In this document: positions 22,001-33,761 of the stretch, piece after piece
Position numbering within the stretch: the first letter of the stretch is position 1
How the letters are laid out: every line of letters begins with the position of its first letter
Assembly: GCF_029867415.1 (NCBI RefSeq)
Contig: NC_081183.1
Span: forward strand, 67,220,336 to 67,284,335
DNA from: Vicia villosa
Taxonomy: Eukaryota; Streptophyta; Magnoliopsida; Fabales; Fabaceae
Length of the DNA: 64,000 bases
Direction of reading: 5' to 3'
Notes under the pieces: generated by a model
Database searches by the model: none
What the model was told of the DNA's origin: nothing
The model's input: only the letters and a program-made list of their open reading frames with translations
Position numbers and translations under genes: made by a program

Positions 22001-24628
22001 AGCTTCTTGATGCTTGTCTTCTACTGAGAAATAAACTCAGTGTTGCAATTTTTGAAGGATCTCAAGAGAGTGATGAAGATTCATAGGATCTTGAAGTAGC
22101 CATAGCCAATGATGATGATGATGAAGAGTGGTGAAGATGAAGATTGTTGATGAAGGTTGAATGGAGTTGAGAAGTTTGTTGCAAAGTTGTAACAAACTTT
22201 TTAGAGAGAGAAAGGAGAGTGAGAACAAGGTGAGGGGAGAGAATGAAGAGAAAAAGCGTGAGAGTGATTTGGAGACTGGAAAGAAAATGAAGTGTCCTGA
22301 GCTTTGTGAAGGATTTTAGTTTATATATGGGGGGTGCATCATTGGTTATGGTGGAGTAGCAAATAGCTTATAATTTCTTCTTAACACTTAGTGAACAAGT
22401 AATGTGTATTTGTGGTATGTTCTTTGCATGCCTTTCACGTGTTCCAGGGATTGCATGGTTTAACTGGTCGATCACTGCTAACGTGACAATGCTGCAAGAG
22501 TTACAACTTCGCACCACAAATAAACATGCTCATGGTGTCGCCTTTACATGACCATAACTCACTCATCTCTTGTTTGTTTCTTCTAAAATTGATGTCATGA
22601 TGGAGCGGACATAAGAGAGAACAAGATTGATGTTGAAACCCTTTTAAGATGATGATCCCATGCACACGAAAACTGATCCAAAAAATGCTTGCTCACAACT
22701 GAACGTGTGCAGCCGCGGAAATGGAGCCTGGTTGCAAACTTAACAAATTTGAGTGGCATACTTTGTGCTTCTATAGCTTGCTAACCAATATCTCAAGTGT
22801 TCACTTCTTGTATTCACATCGAAGCTCACTTATGATAGAACAACTTTTGTGTTGGTTAGTTCTTGAGATAAGACTTGGAAGTGTAGGAAAAGATCATGTG
22901 AAACCTGATGGGAATGAAGACCTTGGTCACGCGCGTGCAGCTTTCCCTTAGACGGTCATGTTACACTTTACCAATAGCTCACTTTAACAAGTCATATCTC
23001 AACACTCAAGTAACCAAATGGCCTAATTCTTTGAATTTAGTGTAGAAGGCATGGAGGAGATTATTTTGATACCAAATTTGAGTCAATGGTATACTTACAC
23101 GTCTCTAAAATTGGATTTAAATTCTGCCTGCCACCTGTTTGATAAATTGCTCACGCATGCCCTGGATTTTTGCTCAGCCAGATGCTCAATCTTGATCAGT
23201 GTGAGTGTGATACTTTGGAGCCTCATAGATGACTTAAAACTCGTCCAATTACCTTGATCCTTGTTTCATTGGGTAGATGGCATGGAGGAGAGTAGATTGA
23301 AGTTAGACTTGACTCCATATGCTGCTTGTAATTCTCTATAAAGGGCCTCAAAAACTGCACACCACGTGTTTGTTAAATGGCTCACGCTGGACAAGGAACA
23401 TGCATGGCAACTTGTCTTGATCCAGTGATGACTTCCCAACTTTGCACTCTTATAACTCTTGATCCATGCCTCGTATGAAAAAACTCCCAACTACAGCATT
23501 GTAGAGGGCCACGAGATAAACATCTTTGGTGTTGAGAAAAAATGATTTGAGAGCTGGAACTTGGTTAAAATTATCTTGGAAGTGGCTGACTTGTCCATTG
23601 TTAAAAGTGATAACATGATTAAAAAATGGTGGGAATGACTCCACCAGGGCTCGATCACATGCACTAACGCTCATATTCAAGATGCCTTACCATTAGTGCT
23701 GCCCATTCATTCATGTACCATGCTCCTTCATTAATTAAAGTAGTAGACTTGTTTCTAACTACCCATTTTATTTCTGAAACTCCATTTTCTTCAAGCCATA
23801 TCTTCTCATACAAGCCTCTAATGCAAAAACTCCCAACTACAAAGTTGTTCTCCTCCATGAGAGGAACAACTTTGATGTTGGAAATTTTCCCAAAAAACGT
23901 CATTTTCCACGTGCAAACCAGTGCCAAAGTGGACTTCCCATCCAATTCCAAAAGCTTCAAAATTTCTCTAATTCTAGAACTTTCCTCTTATGGAAACTCT
24001 CACCATTCAACTAACTTGCCATTTTTGGTAAATTTGACATTTTCTTGATTTTGTTATTTCTTTGATTTTCTTTGACCGATTCTCCACCACGAGTCAATAT
24101 TTGACAATTGACTTTAACTTTGACCAAAAAATCAACATTTTCTGATTTTTCCGATTTCAGATGAATTTCCCGATTAATCTGTTTCTGATCTAATTCTCAA
24201 TCAGCTTTCAACCAAAGAAACTCCTATGAATGATATTTCTTCAAGGCAACCATATTTTCGCATCCACAAACATTTCCTGATTAAATATTGACCCAAAAGT
24301 CAACAAGATTGACTTTGGTCAAAAATCCTAATTTGAAAGCCCTGATGAATATGAGATTTGTATCTTTTAACCTGAGCTTTGACTCGGAGAGAATAAAACC
24401 TTGATTTTAGGAGTATGCTGATGGAAATGATCCTCTATAATTAGACTTCAGATCCTTTCTTCTGAACCAAGAAATTTTCTCCATAAGAGCTCTTTTTGTC
24501 ACTCTTCTTGAACAGTAACTGTGGTATGGATGAATGTAATGGATGAATGTCCTAGATGTGATATGCACATGAATGTAAGGTGAGGCCAATTGGGAAATAA
24601 ATAAGTGGGCAAATTTTGGGGTGCAACA

Positions 24629-26998
24629 ATACTCACCTGGAAGTTCTATTTTGTAGGCATTGTCATTGATCCTTGAAAGTACTTGAAATGGTCCATCTCC
24701 CCTAGGTTGAAGTTTGGACTTCCTTTGTGATGGGAATCTCTCTTTTCTCATATGTATCCAAACCCAATCCCCGGGTTCAAAAATAACTTTCTTTTGCCCT
24801 TTGTTTGCACTTTTTGCATAACTTTCATTTTTCTTTTCAATTTGCAATTTTACTTGTTTATGCAATTTTCTCACAAATTCAGCCTTAGCTTTCCCATCTT
24901 TATGCTTCAAAATAGATGTGTTAGGCAATGGTAACAAATCAAGAGGTGTTAAAGGATTAAAACCATACACAATCTTGAAAGGTGAATGTTGTGTAGTGCT
25001 ATGAACAGCCCTATTATAAGCAAACTCTACATGAGGTAACCATTCCTCCCACATTTTTAAATTCTTTTTAAGAACAACCTTAAGGAGAGTAGAAAGAGTT
25101 CTATTTACTACTTCAGTTTGTCCATCTGTTTGGGGATGACAAGTAGTGGAAAATAATAACTTTGTACCCACCTTTCCCCACAAAGTCCTCCAAAAATGGC
25201 TTAAGAACTTGGAGTCACGATCAGAGACAATGCTCCTTGGTAAGCCATGTAGGCGCACCACTTCCTTAAAGAACAAATCAGCAACATGACACACATCATC
25301 CACCTTTTTACATGGAATAAAATGTGCCATTTTTGAAAACCTGTCCACAACTACAAAAATAGAATCTTTGCCATTCTTTGTTCTAGGCAGCCCCAAAACA
25401 AAGTCCATGGAAATGTCAATCCAAGGAAATTTAGGTACAGGCAAAGGAGTATACAAACCATGAGGCATAACTTTTGATTTAGCCTTTTTACACACAATGC
25501 ATCTTTCACAAAGCTTTTGAACATCAATTTTCATGTGAGGCCAATAAAAATGTTCTTTTAAGAATTCTAGAGTTTTAGAAACCCCAAAATGACCCATTAG
25601 TCCTCCCTCATGCACCTCTTTTACAAGTAATTCTCTAATGGAACCTTTAGGCAAACATAGTCTTTTTTCTTTAAATAAATAGCCATTGTGCCTAAAATAC
25701 CCATTGAAGGCAGTATGCTCACAAGCTAAAAATTTTGAAGAAAATTCAAGGTCACTTTTATACAAATCTTTAATATGCTCAAGACCGAAAACTTTTGTGT
25801 CAAGAGTAGAAAGCAAGACATGTCTTCTTGAGAGTGCATCTGCCACAACATTAGATTTACCTATTTTATGCTTGATTACATAAGGAAATTGTTCAAGAAA
25901 CTCAACCCACTTGGCATGTCTCTTATTCAACTTACCTTGTCCCTTCAAATGCTTCAAGGACTCGTGATCACTATGAATTACAAACTCTTTGGGCAGCAAG
26001 TAATGTTGCCAAGTTTGTAGAGCTCTCACCAAAGAATACAACTCCTTGTCATAGGTAGAATAATTCAGAGCAGCCCCTTTTAACTTTTCACTAAAGTAAG
26101 CAATTGGGTGTCCTTCCTGCAACAAAACAGCTCCAATTCCCACATTAGATGCATCACATTCAATTTCAAAAGATTTAGAAAAATTAGGCAAGGCAAGAAT
26201 GGGTGCTTGGGTGAGATTTTCCTTTAGGGCAACAAAGGCCTGCTCTTGTTTCTCACCCCATTTAAAACAAACATCTTTTTTAACAATTTCATTGAGGGGT
26301 GCTGCCAAGGTACTGAAATCTTTCACAAACCTCATATAAAATCTAGCCAAACCATGAAAACTTCTTACCTCACTTACATTTTTGGGAGGTGGCCACTCTC
26401 TGATGGCTTTCACCTTTTCCTCGTCAACATGGACTCCTTTAGAGCTTACAATGAAACCTAAAAAAATCACATGATCGGTGCAAAAGACACATTTTTCTAA
26501 ATTGGCATACAATTTTTCTTGTCTTAACACCTGCAAAACAACCCTTAAATGATTACAATGATCATCTAAGTTCTTGCTATAGATCAATATATCATCAAAA
26601 TAAACAACAACAAACTTACCCAAAAAATCCCTCAAAACATGGTTCATTAATCTCATGAAAGTGCTAGGTGCATTAGTTAGACCAAATGGCATAACCAACC
26701 ACTCATATAAACCATATTTTGTTTTGAAAGCTGTTTTATCCCCCTCCCTTATTCTAATTTGATGGTATCCACTTTTCAAATCAATTTTGGAAAATAAACA
26801 TGCACCAAACAATTCATCAAGCAAGTCATCTAACCTTGGAATGGGATATCTATACTTAATGGTAATGTTATTAACAGCCCTACAATCGGTGCACATTCTC
26901 CAACTTCCATCTTTTTTTGGAACTAAAATTACCGGAATAGCGCACGGACTTAGACTTTCTCTTACCCATCCTTTACTTACCAATTCAGCCACTTGTCT
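24629..26998 (-). pseudogene. Chromovirus RT-RNase H-integrase, cut by Ogre-1 insertion
   Basis: From 26992 the frame gives 788 uninterrupted codons. [49 protein letters not shown], catalytic FDD in [11 protein letters not shown]. RNase [41 protein letters not shown]. Integrase: [15 protein letters not shown] and [11 protein letters not shown] (HHCC), then Asp in [10 protein letters not shown], Asp in VSDRDSKFL, Glu in [10 protein letters not shown]. It ends at PGEY. A further 73 codons to 24410 are read-through into the Ogre-1 LTR and are not part of the protein. An in-frame TAA lies just upstream at 26999-27001. Confidence 0.93.
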
Positions 26999-27286
26999 TT
27001 ATATTTCTTGAGTTTGTTGTGGATTGCTTCGGTAAGCTGGCCTATTAGGCAAGGACGCTCCCGGATTGAGATCAATGTGATGCTCAATTCCTCTTAAAGG
27101 TGGTAAACCACTTGGTACCTCTTTTGGAAACATGTCTTCAAATTCCTGCGCAAGAGTTTCAACACAACTAGGCAGATTTTGTGTGTTAGGAGTGTTAGCT
27201 AGCAACGCCACCTCTTTGCAAAATAGCAAATATAGGGGCTTTTGTGAAACAATTGCATTTTCAACCTCTCCTTTTTTTGCAATCAA
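26999..27286 (-). pseudogene. Chromovirus linker and RT N-terminus
   Basis: This segment encodes the connection between protease and RT, ending FPKEVPSGLPPLRGIEHHID and NRPAYRSNPQQTQEI, the standard Ty3/gypsy RT entry. A TAA at 26999-27001 breaks the frame exactly where [15 protein letters not shown] continues in frame. The change is probably one base in a glutamine codon. Confidence 0.88.
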
Positions 27287-27289
27287 AAT

Positions 27290-27420
27290 CTCTTTCTTTT
27301 CATCATTCTTTTTTTGTCATTTTTTTTCTTTTGTTTTTGTTTTTCTTTTTCTTTTTCATTCTTTTCTTTTTCTTTTCTTTCTTGCTCATTTCTTTTCTCT
27401 CATTTTATTTTGATCTTCTC
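27290..27420. repeat. Polypyrimidine simple sequence inside the chromovirus
   Basis: About 130 bp of T/C-rich sequence on the plus strand, read as a Lys/Glu-rich stretch between protease and RT on the coding strand. It is low complexity; short plus-strand frames here are spurious. Confidence 0.8.
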
Positions 27421-27752
27421 TCACCTCACTAGGATTTAATGGTACAAGATTGATCTTTTCACCATGATACATAAAAGAGTACTTATTGGAGTACCCGTCA
27501 TGATTGGCTTTTCTACCAAATTGCCAAGGCCTACCTAATAACAAATGACTAGCTTCCATTGGTACTACATCACACAACACTACATCCTCATATTTTCCAA
27601 TTTTAAAACAGACCTCAACTTGTTTATTAACAAGCATTTCTACACTTTCATTAAGCCATTGAAGTTTGTAAGGCTTAGGGTGAGGTTTTGTTTCCAAATT
27701 TAGTTTAGAAACCAAACGCGTGCTAGCAACATTTGTACAACTCCCTCCATCA
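27386..27752 (-). pseudogene. Chromovirus aspartic protease
   Basis: The active site reads FDGGSCTNVAS (Asp-Gly-Gly, typical for CRM-like elements). It is followed by VVLCDVVPMEASHLLLGRPWQ, the closing region of retropepsins. An extra T at about 27752 shifts gag out of frame with this segment, so the Gag-Pro fusion cannot be made. The segment runs into a Lys-rich low-complexity tail before the RT linker. Confidence 0.87.
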
Positions 27753-28894
27753 AATAATTAAAGAACAAACGTTTCCTTGCACAAAGCATCTTGTGTGAAA
27801 AAGGTTTTCTCTTTGACTTGTATCCTCCTCCTTGATTTGGCTTCCCAACATTCTTCTCACCATGAGTAAATCTCCACTAGGTATTTCTTCTTCAAACTCC
27901 TCATCATAATTACCATCTTCCTCTTCAACAATTTCTTCATTTTCTTCCATAAGCATAGTTCTCTTTGTTGGACATTGAGATGCGATATGTCCTTGGCCTT
28001 GACACTTGAAACACTTAACACTTTTGTTAGTTGAAACACTTGAAGAAGAAGGTGTAATAGTTTTACCTTTGTTTTCAATCGTGGCTTCCTTAGATGATGA
28101 AGCACCCTCCTTCTTTGTTTTGTCCTTCCAACTTTGAGAATTGAAAGTGGTGGAATTTCTCCTTTCTTGGCTTTTTCTTTTGAGTTGTTGTTCCAGTTTG
28201 ATAGCTTGGTGTACCAATTCATCCATTTTAACATAATGATGAAGTTCCACTATGTCACTAATGTCATGATTTAGACCATGGAGAAACCTAGCCATAGTTG
28301 CTTCATCGTCCTCCTCTACATTAGCTCTAATTTTGAGAACTTCCATCTCCTTGAAATATTCTTCAACACTTTTAGAACCTTGAGTGAGTCTTTGCAATTT
28401 GTTGTGCAATTCCCTATGATAATATGAAGGAACAAACCTTCTCCTCATGATTCTTTTCATTTCTTCCCAAGCATCAATCGGTCGTTCTGCATACCTCCTT
28501 CTATCTTTGATCAATTGATCCCACCAAACTAAGGCATACTCCTTGAACTAAATAGAAGCAACGTGCACTTTTTCAAGATTAGAATAATTGTGACAATTAA
28601 AAATTTGTTCAATTTTAGTCTCCCATTCTAGATATGCCTCTGGGTCACTCTTCCCAACAAAGATGGAACTTTAATTTTTATGCCCCTCAAATTATCTCCC
28701 CCTTGTCTCCTTCTACGCCTTCTTTCATCCTCATCACCACTACCATCATTAGAATTTTTGGGCCTCCTTTCCAACTCATCAATTCTTTGTTGAAACTGTT
28801 CACCTTGTTCTCTTAACAACCTTTCAAAATTGTCACGCATGGCTGCGATTTGAATAGTTAAAGCCGCTGTTCTAGGTGAAGGCGGACTAGACAT
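27750..28894 (-). pseudogene. Chromovirus gag with CCHC knuckle, broken
   Basis: It starts at MSSPPSPRTAALTIQ (28894) with a short coiled-coil/Arg-rich leader. A one-base deletion near 28660 shifts the frame. A TAG at 28548-28550 interrupts the capsid (next residues FKEYALVWWDQL are in frame). The capsid core includes RRFVPSYYHRELHNKLQRL and SVEEYFKEMEVLKI. A classic zinc knuckle, CFKCQGQGHIASQC, lies near 27970-28014, followed by an acidic tail. The protein forms the particle and binds RNA. The length and order are normal for the family apart from the lesions. Confidence 0.9.
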
Positions 28895-29380
28895 AATTCT
28901 GAAATATATGTGAAATTAGGAACAAGTGTTTAAAAATGGACCTCACCACTCTACTCACGTGTTTACACTCAATCACTCGTGTTTCACTCAATTTTTTTTT
29001 TTTGGCTTTTTTTTAATATAAAAACACTCTGCCTTTTACCACTCAATTTGCTCTTTTAGCTTTAGAGAAACCAAAATGAATCAGCCCCAAAGAAATCAAT
29101 TACACGTGATAATCAACATACAAAAATCTTTAAAAAACAACAAACAAAAAAAAGAAGACTCTAAAACAAAGGAAACAAGAAGAATTTTAAGAGTTTGGCA
29201 AGAAAAAAAAAAGAAATATATTTTGTTTAATCACAATCTTTAACAATCAGATCCCTTTTTTTTCAATTTTTTTATATTTTTTTTTTCGATTTTTTTTATT
29301 TTTTTTATAATGATAAATGGATAATAATGAAGAACAAGAATATACACAATTTACCACGTTTTGGCCCTTTTTTTGGAATA
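28895..29380 (-). other. Chromovirus 5' leader, low complexity
   Basis: The region between PBS and gag holds long A- and T-runs (28990-29020, 29200-29310). I see no coding frame. Confidence 0.7.
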
Positions 29381-29394
29381 TGCTCTGATTACCA
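29381..29394 (-). other. Chromovirus primer binding site (initiator tRNA-Met type)
   Basis: The minus strand reads TGGTAATCAGAGCA, which matches the common TGGTATCAGAGC primer site with one extra A. It lies two bases after the LTR end at 29397. Confidence 0.75.
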
Positions 29395-29396
29395 CT

Positions 29397-30105
29397 TGAT
29401 ATGCATTATCTTTGTTAACTTTTGGAATACTAATTCTTTTGTGACTCAAAGGAAGTAATTTGCCTTATAATTGAAAGAATGGCAAAATTTGATAAATGCA
29501 TATAAAATAAACGAGATTGATATGAAATAAAAGAGAGATAAGAAATGGAATTAAGTAGAAAGGGGCACCACACTCTTTCTTATCCAAGAGAGAATGATAA
29601 GCCTATGGATGAGGATCACCACAAGAAAAGGATTTCTTGATAAGATCAGTTTTGGTCCAATCCAGAACCTGAGAGCAAACACTCTCACTTACACAATGTG
29701 TAAACTCGATAAAATTCATTGATGCAAAAAGAAGATACATGCCTCCTTTATATAGGAATGGCTTAAGATGATGAAATAAGTAAAAATTAATTCCTAAGAA
29801 AACAAAAGGATTTCAGCCACTAATTATCATGATAGTGGGTTAATTTATTACAAAGAAAGTGCAAAATAAAGACGAGATAATGGGGTTCTTGAAAGGGCAG
29901 AATAATGGCAATTCTTTATTTACCACTTATCTTGCAATTTTCATCCATTATAGTGTGGTTATTGGTATTTCCTTTATTTTTATTTATTTATGCATTATTG
30001 GGCCTTTTATCACATGCTTGGATGATAAGGATAAACTTGGGCCCTTTTTCTTCAGTCTCGCCCATGCATTCTATTGACTTGATCATGAAGTGAAATAAAG
30101 CATCA
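29397..30105 (-). repeat. Chromovirus 5' LTR
   Basis: The inner end is fixed by the primer site. The outer end at 30105 is inferred from matching termini TGAT...ATCA (709 bp). A TATA motif CCTATATAAAGG lies on the minus strand at 29745-29756, in the right place for an LTR promoter. The partner LTR is outside the window, so the outer boundary is uncertain. Confidence 0.6.
29745..29756 (-). promoter_or_regulatory. TATA box of the chromovirus LTR
   Basis: The minus strand reads CCTATATAAAGG, about 350 bp before the LTR end. This is the best TATA match in the LTR and would drive transcription toward gag. Confidence 0.55.
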
Positions 30106-30293
30106 TTGACTCTTCTTACACGTTCCCTTGTCATAGGACCTCCTAAGCTTTGCATTGTATAATTTATGTCTTGGATTACGTTCTCATCACTGCACGACTT
30201 AGAAAGGGTAGGGATACCCAGACCGCATCGGCTCGGCGTGATAGGGCCTCACAGTTAGCATCGACATGGATACGGGTTTGAGTACCCGTCCAA

Positions 30294-31367
30294 ATGGATG
30301 AGGCACCTGCTGGTTCCTCATCTGGATCTAAGAGTCGGCTGGCTCAGGCGTCTTCCTCTCGTGAGATGGTACGTGAGGAGGAGGAGATCGAGGAGGAGGT
30401 GAGACATTATGAGGATGATATACCTGATGTTGACCCTCCGAGCGGGGAGGATGATATGGAGGAGGGCTACCCGGGAGGGCCTATAGACACTTTCGTGCTG
30501 ATTTACTATCACGACCACGTCGCTCGATGTTTTTGGGAGGGAGAGGTAGTTTTTTTTAATTACACTTTATAATTTAATCGCTTTTTTAATTACACTTTAT
30601 TCCACTTTCTCCTAACGGTCTAAATAAGTTTCTTTTTTGTTTTTATTTTTGTTGTGACAGGAACGACCGACCATAAAATCAGTGAACCATATACGGAAGA
30701 TATTTTTTATATTTAAACCACAGGCTCAGTGGTTTAATGACGTGGCAGCTGGGAGCGGGCTTGGCGGTTTATGCATGACCGGCTATAGTACCATCAGCCA
30801 CGGCATGCAGGGCGCTTTTGTCGAGAGGTGGCAGAAGGAGACGTCTTCTTTCCACCTTCATGTTGGGGAGTTGACGATCACCTTACATGACGTGGCCTGT
30901 CCGCTCCACCTGCCGATCAGAGGGAGGCTGCTGGACCATTCTCGGATACAGAGGGTTGAGGCCATTGATTGGATGGTGGACTATCTGGGCATGGACCCGA
31001 ACATGGAGGATTATGAGTGCAGGGCGACAGTGGGGCGCATATCAGGTTCTCCAGCTTGATACAGCTGTATGATAACCACTTGGTGGCGGCCGCGGAGTCA
31101 GAGCAGGAGGGTGACGATCTTTTTACTGAGTATCACCGTGCTTGCGCTCTACGGTGCTGGTTCATGTTCTTGGTAGGCACTGATCTCCTGCCAGTATGCC
31201 AGCGAATACATATGCTTGGACAGGATGCATTGGACAGAGGTATCATTGAACAGGGTGGTCTAGAGGCAGTTGCCATTGTGGAGAGGATGGTCAGTGACAC
31301 GGCTGGTGCGGCGGCATATAGGCGGCATAGGAGGTCCCAGGGAGTTAGGGTTAGGCATACTCAGTAG
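30294..31367 (+). pseudogene. Plant mobile domain (PMD, MAIN-like) gene or captured copy, frameshifted
   Basis: Exon 1 (30294-30545) starts MDEAPAGSSSGSKSR and is acidic. An intron with GT..AG ends (30546-30660) joins HVARCFWEGE in phase 0 to ERPTIKSVNH. Exon 2 carries the PMD signature SFHLHVGELTITLHDVACPL, then PIRGRLLDH. Near 31034 the frame shifts by one base: GAHIRFSSL, ALRCWFMFLVGT and the end RRSQGVRVRHTQ (stop 31367) lie in another frame. PMD proteins occur as host genes (MAIN/MAIL, silencing and genome stability) and inside transposons. The copy is shorter than MAIN proteins and more GC-rich than its surroundings. I infer a captured or duplicated fragment. Confidence 0.8.
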
Positions 31368-32213
31368 TAGTTGCCTATTTATGTTTTATTACTGACTTTT
31401 TTGTATTCGGGTTGTATTATTATTTTAACACTGAGCATGATCCCGTACAACTATTTTTCGTATTTATAATTTTATAATTTTATTTTAATTTACGTGTTTT
31501 ATTTTGTCGACTCTATTCTATTTTGTCGATTAATTTAAAATATGGGATTAATCATTGATTTGAATAAAAATAAAATCTTAGAGCATATTTTGGTGATGCA
31601 TATCTGAAATAAACGAAATGTGGAAATGGGTGTTTTCGGAAATGCATCTCCGAATTCTTTGAAAATATGGAGAGAAAAAAATTACATCGGAGATGCATCT
31701 TCGAAGTTAGGGGTATTATGGGGTTTTAAGCAAGGGTTCTCACCTAAGAGGGGTGGATAAAGAAATTTTCAATAATAAAACCATTGGGCCAAATTGCTCA
31801 ACGCACTCCCAGGCCCACGTTTTTAAAAAAAATAGATGCTATAAAAAAACTCTTTCTTTGGGCTCCTCGCTAAGTGGGCCCTGCTCCTGGTTGCTGGACC
31901 AAACCACCTGGCTCCAGTTAACAACCCCTGATTCCATTGTTTTTAGCTTTTAAAATTTAGTTTTCCCATATCTCTTCTAGGTGATAAAAGATATAAAAAT
32001 CATGATCTTTCTAGGTGGATTTTAGGTGATTTTTTAAGAGTTTATTTTTCTAGTTTCTTTTAGGAATTTCCCCCATGAAAAAACTCATGAAAATATTATT
32101 CTTTTTTAGTCAATTTTGTACCTTATTTTGAATTGTTTCTTGTATGCTTTTGTACCAATTTCAACGTGATTGTGTTGCTTGACTTTTTTATCTAATTGTG
32201 ATTTTCTTTTGTA
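31368..32213. other. AT-rich region without a recognised gene
   Basis: Apart from the palindromes above I recognise nothing here. There is one GC-richer patch (31780-31920) and otherwise T-rich sequence. Confidence 0.6.
31590..31710. repeat. Three spaced dyads around GATGCATC
   Basis: Near-palindromes TTCGGAAATGCATCTCCGAA (31635-31654) and TCGGAGATGCATCTTCGA (31687-31704), with a weaker copy around gatgcatatctgaa at 31595, are spaced 46 and 51 bp apart. They lie about 230-330 bp after the PMD stop codon. Confidence 0.75.
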
Positions 32214-33752
32214 TGTTTGATCGGTAAATTAGCAAGTGTACTAATCTTCCAATGCAGTAATAATGGGAAATCCCAAAATATCGATCTCAAAGACTGCGTA
32301 CCAATACAGAGTTATGTTTCAATTCAATTAAACAAAAAGCCATGGGGGATTTTTGGTTTGAAAATTATGAATTCAATTGCAAATAAGAGTAAAATATGTA
32401 TTTGGCCAAATATGAGTAACATGCCAGGATAGGTGTATGCATTAACATGTAACAACTTTGAATCCTTATCTCAATTACAACATATCAATCATTCAATTAC
32501 CGGTTCTCAAGAATGTTTACCCCTCATTCCTTAGCGAGCAACCTTTAATCATTCATCCAAATTCCTTAGCGAGTTATGATGAAATTAAGCAGTTGAGTTA
32601 TCAAGAACGTCCCGGTTACTATAGGGTATCCTATTCCTAGGCAATATCTACTATAGTCTATGGTATAAAAACCCTAACAATGGAGGTCCATCCTAATTGT
32701 TAGTCATATATCTATTCTGTTGGTCCGACGAGGAAAACGTTAAAAACCTTACACCATTAAACTGAACGTGAAAGATAAATATATTATTGAAATTCGGAAT
32801 TCAAAATCATCACAAATGTTAATCAGGGACACCCCCTTAGCATTAGGGGGTTTAGCTACTCATATCGTTCAAAGAAAACAAAATATAAAATAGAGACATT
32901 ATAAGAATTGAGATGAAAGTTGATCTTCAATCGCTTTCGTTCACGAAAACCTTCTTCTCTCCCAAACCCTCGTGTTCTCCAATCTTCAAACGTGTTTCTT
33001 CTCCCGGCCAAAAAGTCCTCTAATTCATCGTTAAAACTCTTCTAAATAGTGCAGGCTCACTTAGGTTGGTTGGAAGTACCCAAAATGCCCCCACAGCTTA
33101 ACTCATGGAAAAATATGAAAAAATCATAAAATCAACGTCACATACTGACACGGGCCATGTCAGCCAACACGGACACTCGTATTAGACTTATGTCATTTTA
33201 AAAGTTGATTTTTGTCTCCCAGGCCTCCTGACACGGGTGCCTGTGTCAAGTAACACGGCCCTTGTCAGCCCTTAACATCAGAATTTGGCTTTGACTTCTA
33301 CACCAAAGTTGTATCCCTTTTTGTTAGCGAAGTTTTGCCACCAGAAACACGTAATTTCGAGTTTTGAGACTCTAGTTATGATAAAAATACTACACGCCTG
33401 TCACGATGAGAAACATGCTGATAATTTTTAGATCTCACACTTGCTAACACGTACCGTATCAGCCCCCTGGCTTTCATCTCTGTAGCATTTTCTTGGCCAC
33501 ACTTCATCCTAACACGGCCAGTTTCAGGTGACACAGGTGGTCGTGTCAGGCCTTATGTAGCTTGATTTTTCACTTCCTTCGAAACTCCCCCTTTTGTACT
33601 TTTTTGTATTGATTTGTCTCGATTTGTTCCGTTGAGCTTGCAAACAGTACAATACACAACCAAAGCATAAAATGTAGAAGAATGAAGTAAAACACTTAAC
33701 AATATAAAGCAAAGACGACTAAAATCAATGGTAAGTAAACGTGTAAAAACCA
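32214..33752 (-). repeat. Athila-like 3' LTR
   Basis: The inner limit is set by the adjacent polypurine tract and by similarity to 35396-36048. The outer limit is the TG-starting tgtttgatcgg (CA on the minus strand) at 32214. The length of about 1.54 kb fits Athila LTRs. It contains repeated acacggg/gtgtcag phrases around 33140-33550. Confidence 0.65.
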
Positions 33753-33761
33753 CTGATTAAA

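Larger units (their letters stand above)
1..24628 (-). mobile_element. Ogre-1: Ty3/gypsy (Tat lineage) LTR retrotransposon, incomplete at the left window edge
   Basis: All coding parts read on the minus strand in the order ORF1, gag, protease, RT, RNase H, second RNase H, integrase. This order, the extra ORF before gag and the roughly 5.8-kb LTRs are diagnostic of Ogre. Positions 1-145 and 24484-24628 match with two transitions in 145 bp, so they are the outer ends of the two LTRs. The element ends at 24628 in CA (TG on its own strand) and sits inside the integrase frame of a chromovirus; 24629-24633 (atact) should be the 5-bp target duplication, whose partner lies left of the window. The coding regions carry several stops and frameshifts, so this copy is not autonomous. 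Confidence 0.93.
12812..24628 (-). repeat. Ogre-1 5' LTR, split by a nested solo LTR
   Basis: The LTR runs from its TG at 24628 to its CA at 12812 on the minus strand. Removing the nested insertion and one target-site copy leaves about 5830 bp, the usual Ogre LTR size. The part near 12812-13200 (ggaaggtgctagcacccct and tcggctcc..agtttcc) looks like the R-U5 region shared by other Tat LTRs here. Small GAT/GAA simple repeats occur at 21970-22140. I found no coding gene in it; the short open frames lack homology. Confidence 0.88.
24629..30105 (-). mobile_element. Chromovirus (Ty3/gypsy, CRM-like), 5' two thirds, interrupted by Ogre-1
   Basis: Minus-strand order: LTR 30105-29397, Met-type PBS 29394-29381, gag, protease, RT, RNase H, integrase. 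The integrase frame stops making sense exactly at 24629, where Ogre-1 begins; the 3' part of the element must lie left of the window. Gag and integrase wording ([41 protein letters not shown]) fits chromoviruses and most resembles the CRM clade. I cannot see the C-terminal targeting domain that would settle it. At least two frameshifts and two nonsense codons make it older than Ogre-1. Confidence 0.88.

Noticed and set aside
22721..24048. Several short frames that might be host genes in the Ogre-1 5' LTR
   Set aside because: They lie wholly inside the LTR, overlap on both strands, and show no recognisable domain.
24410..24628. 73-codon C-terminal extension of the chromovirus polyprotein
   Set aside because: The codons derive from the Ogre-1 LTR inserted after PGEY; they are read-through and not a protein domain.
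27132..27432. Plus-strand frames very rich in Phe/Ser/Leu that look like membrane segments
   Set aside because: They are translations of a polypyrimidine tract opposite the Lys-rich linker of the chromovirus.
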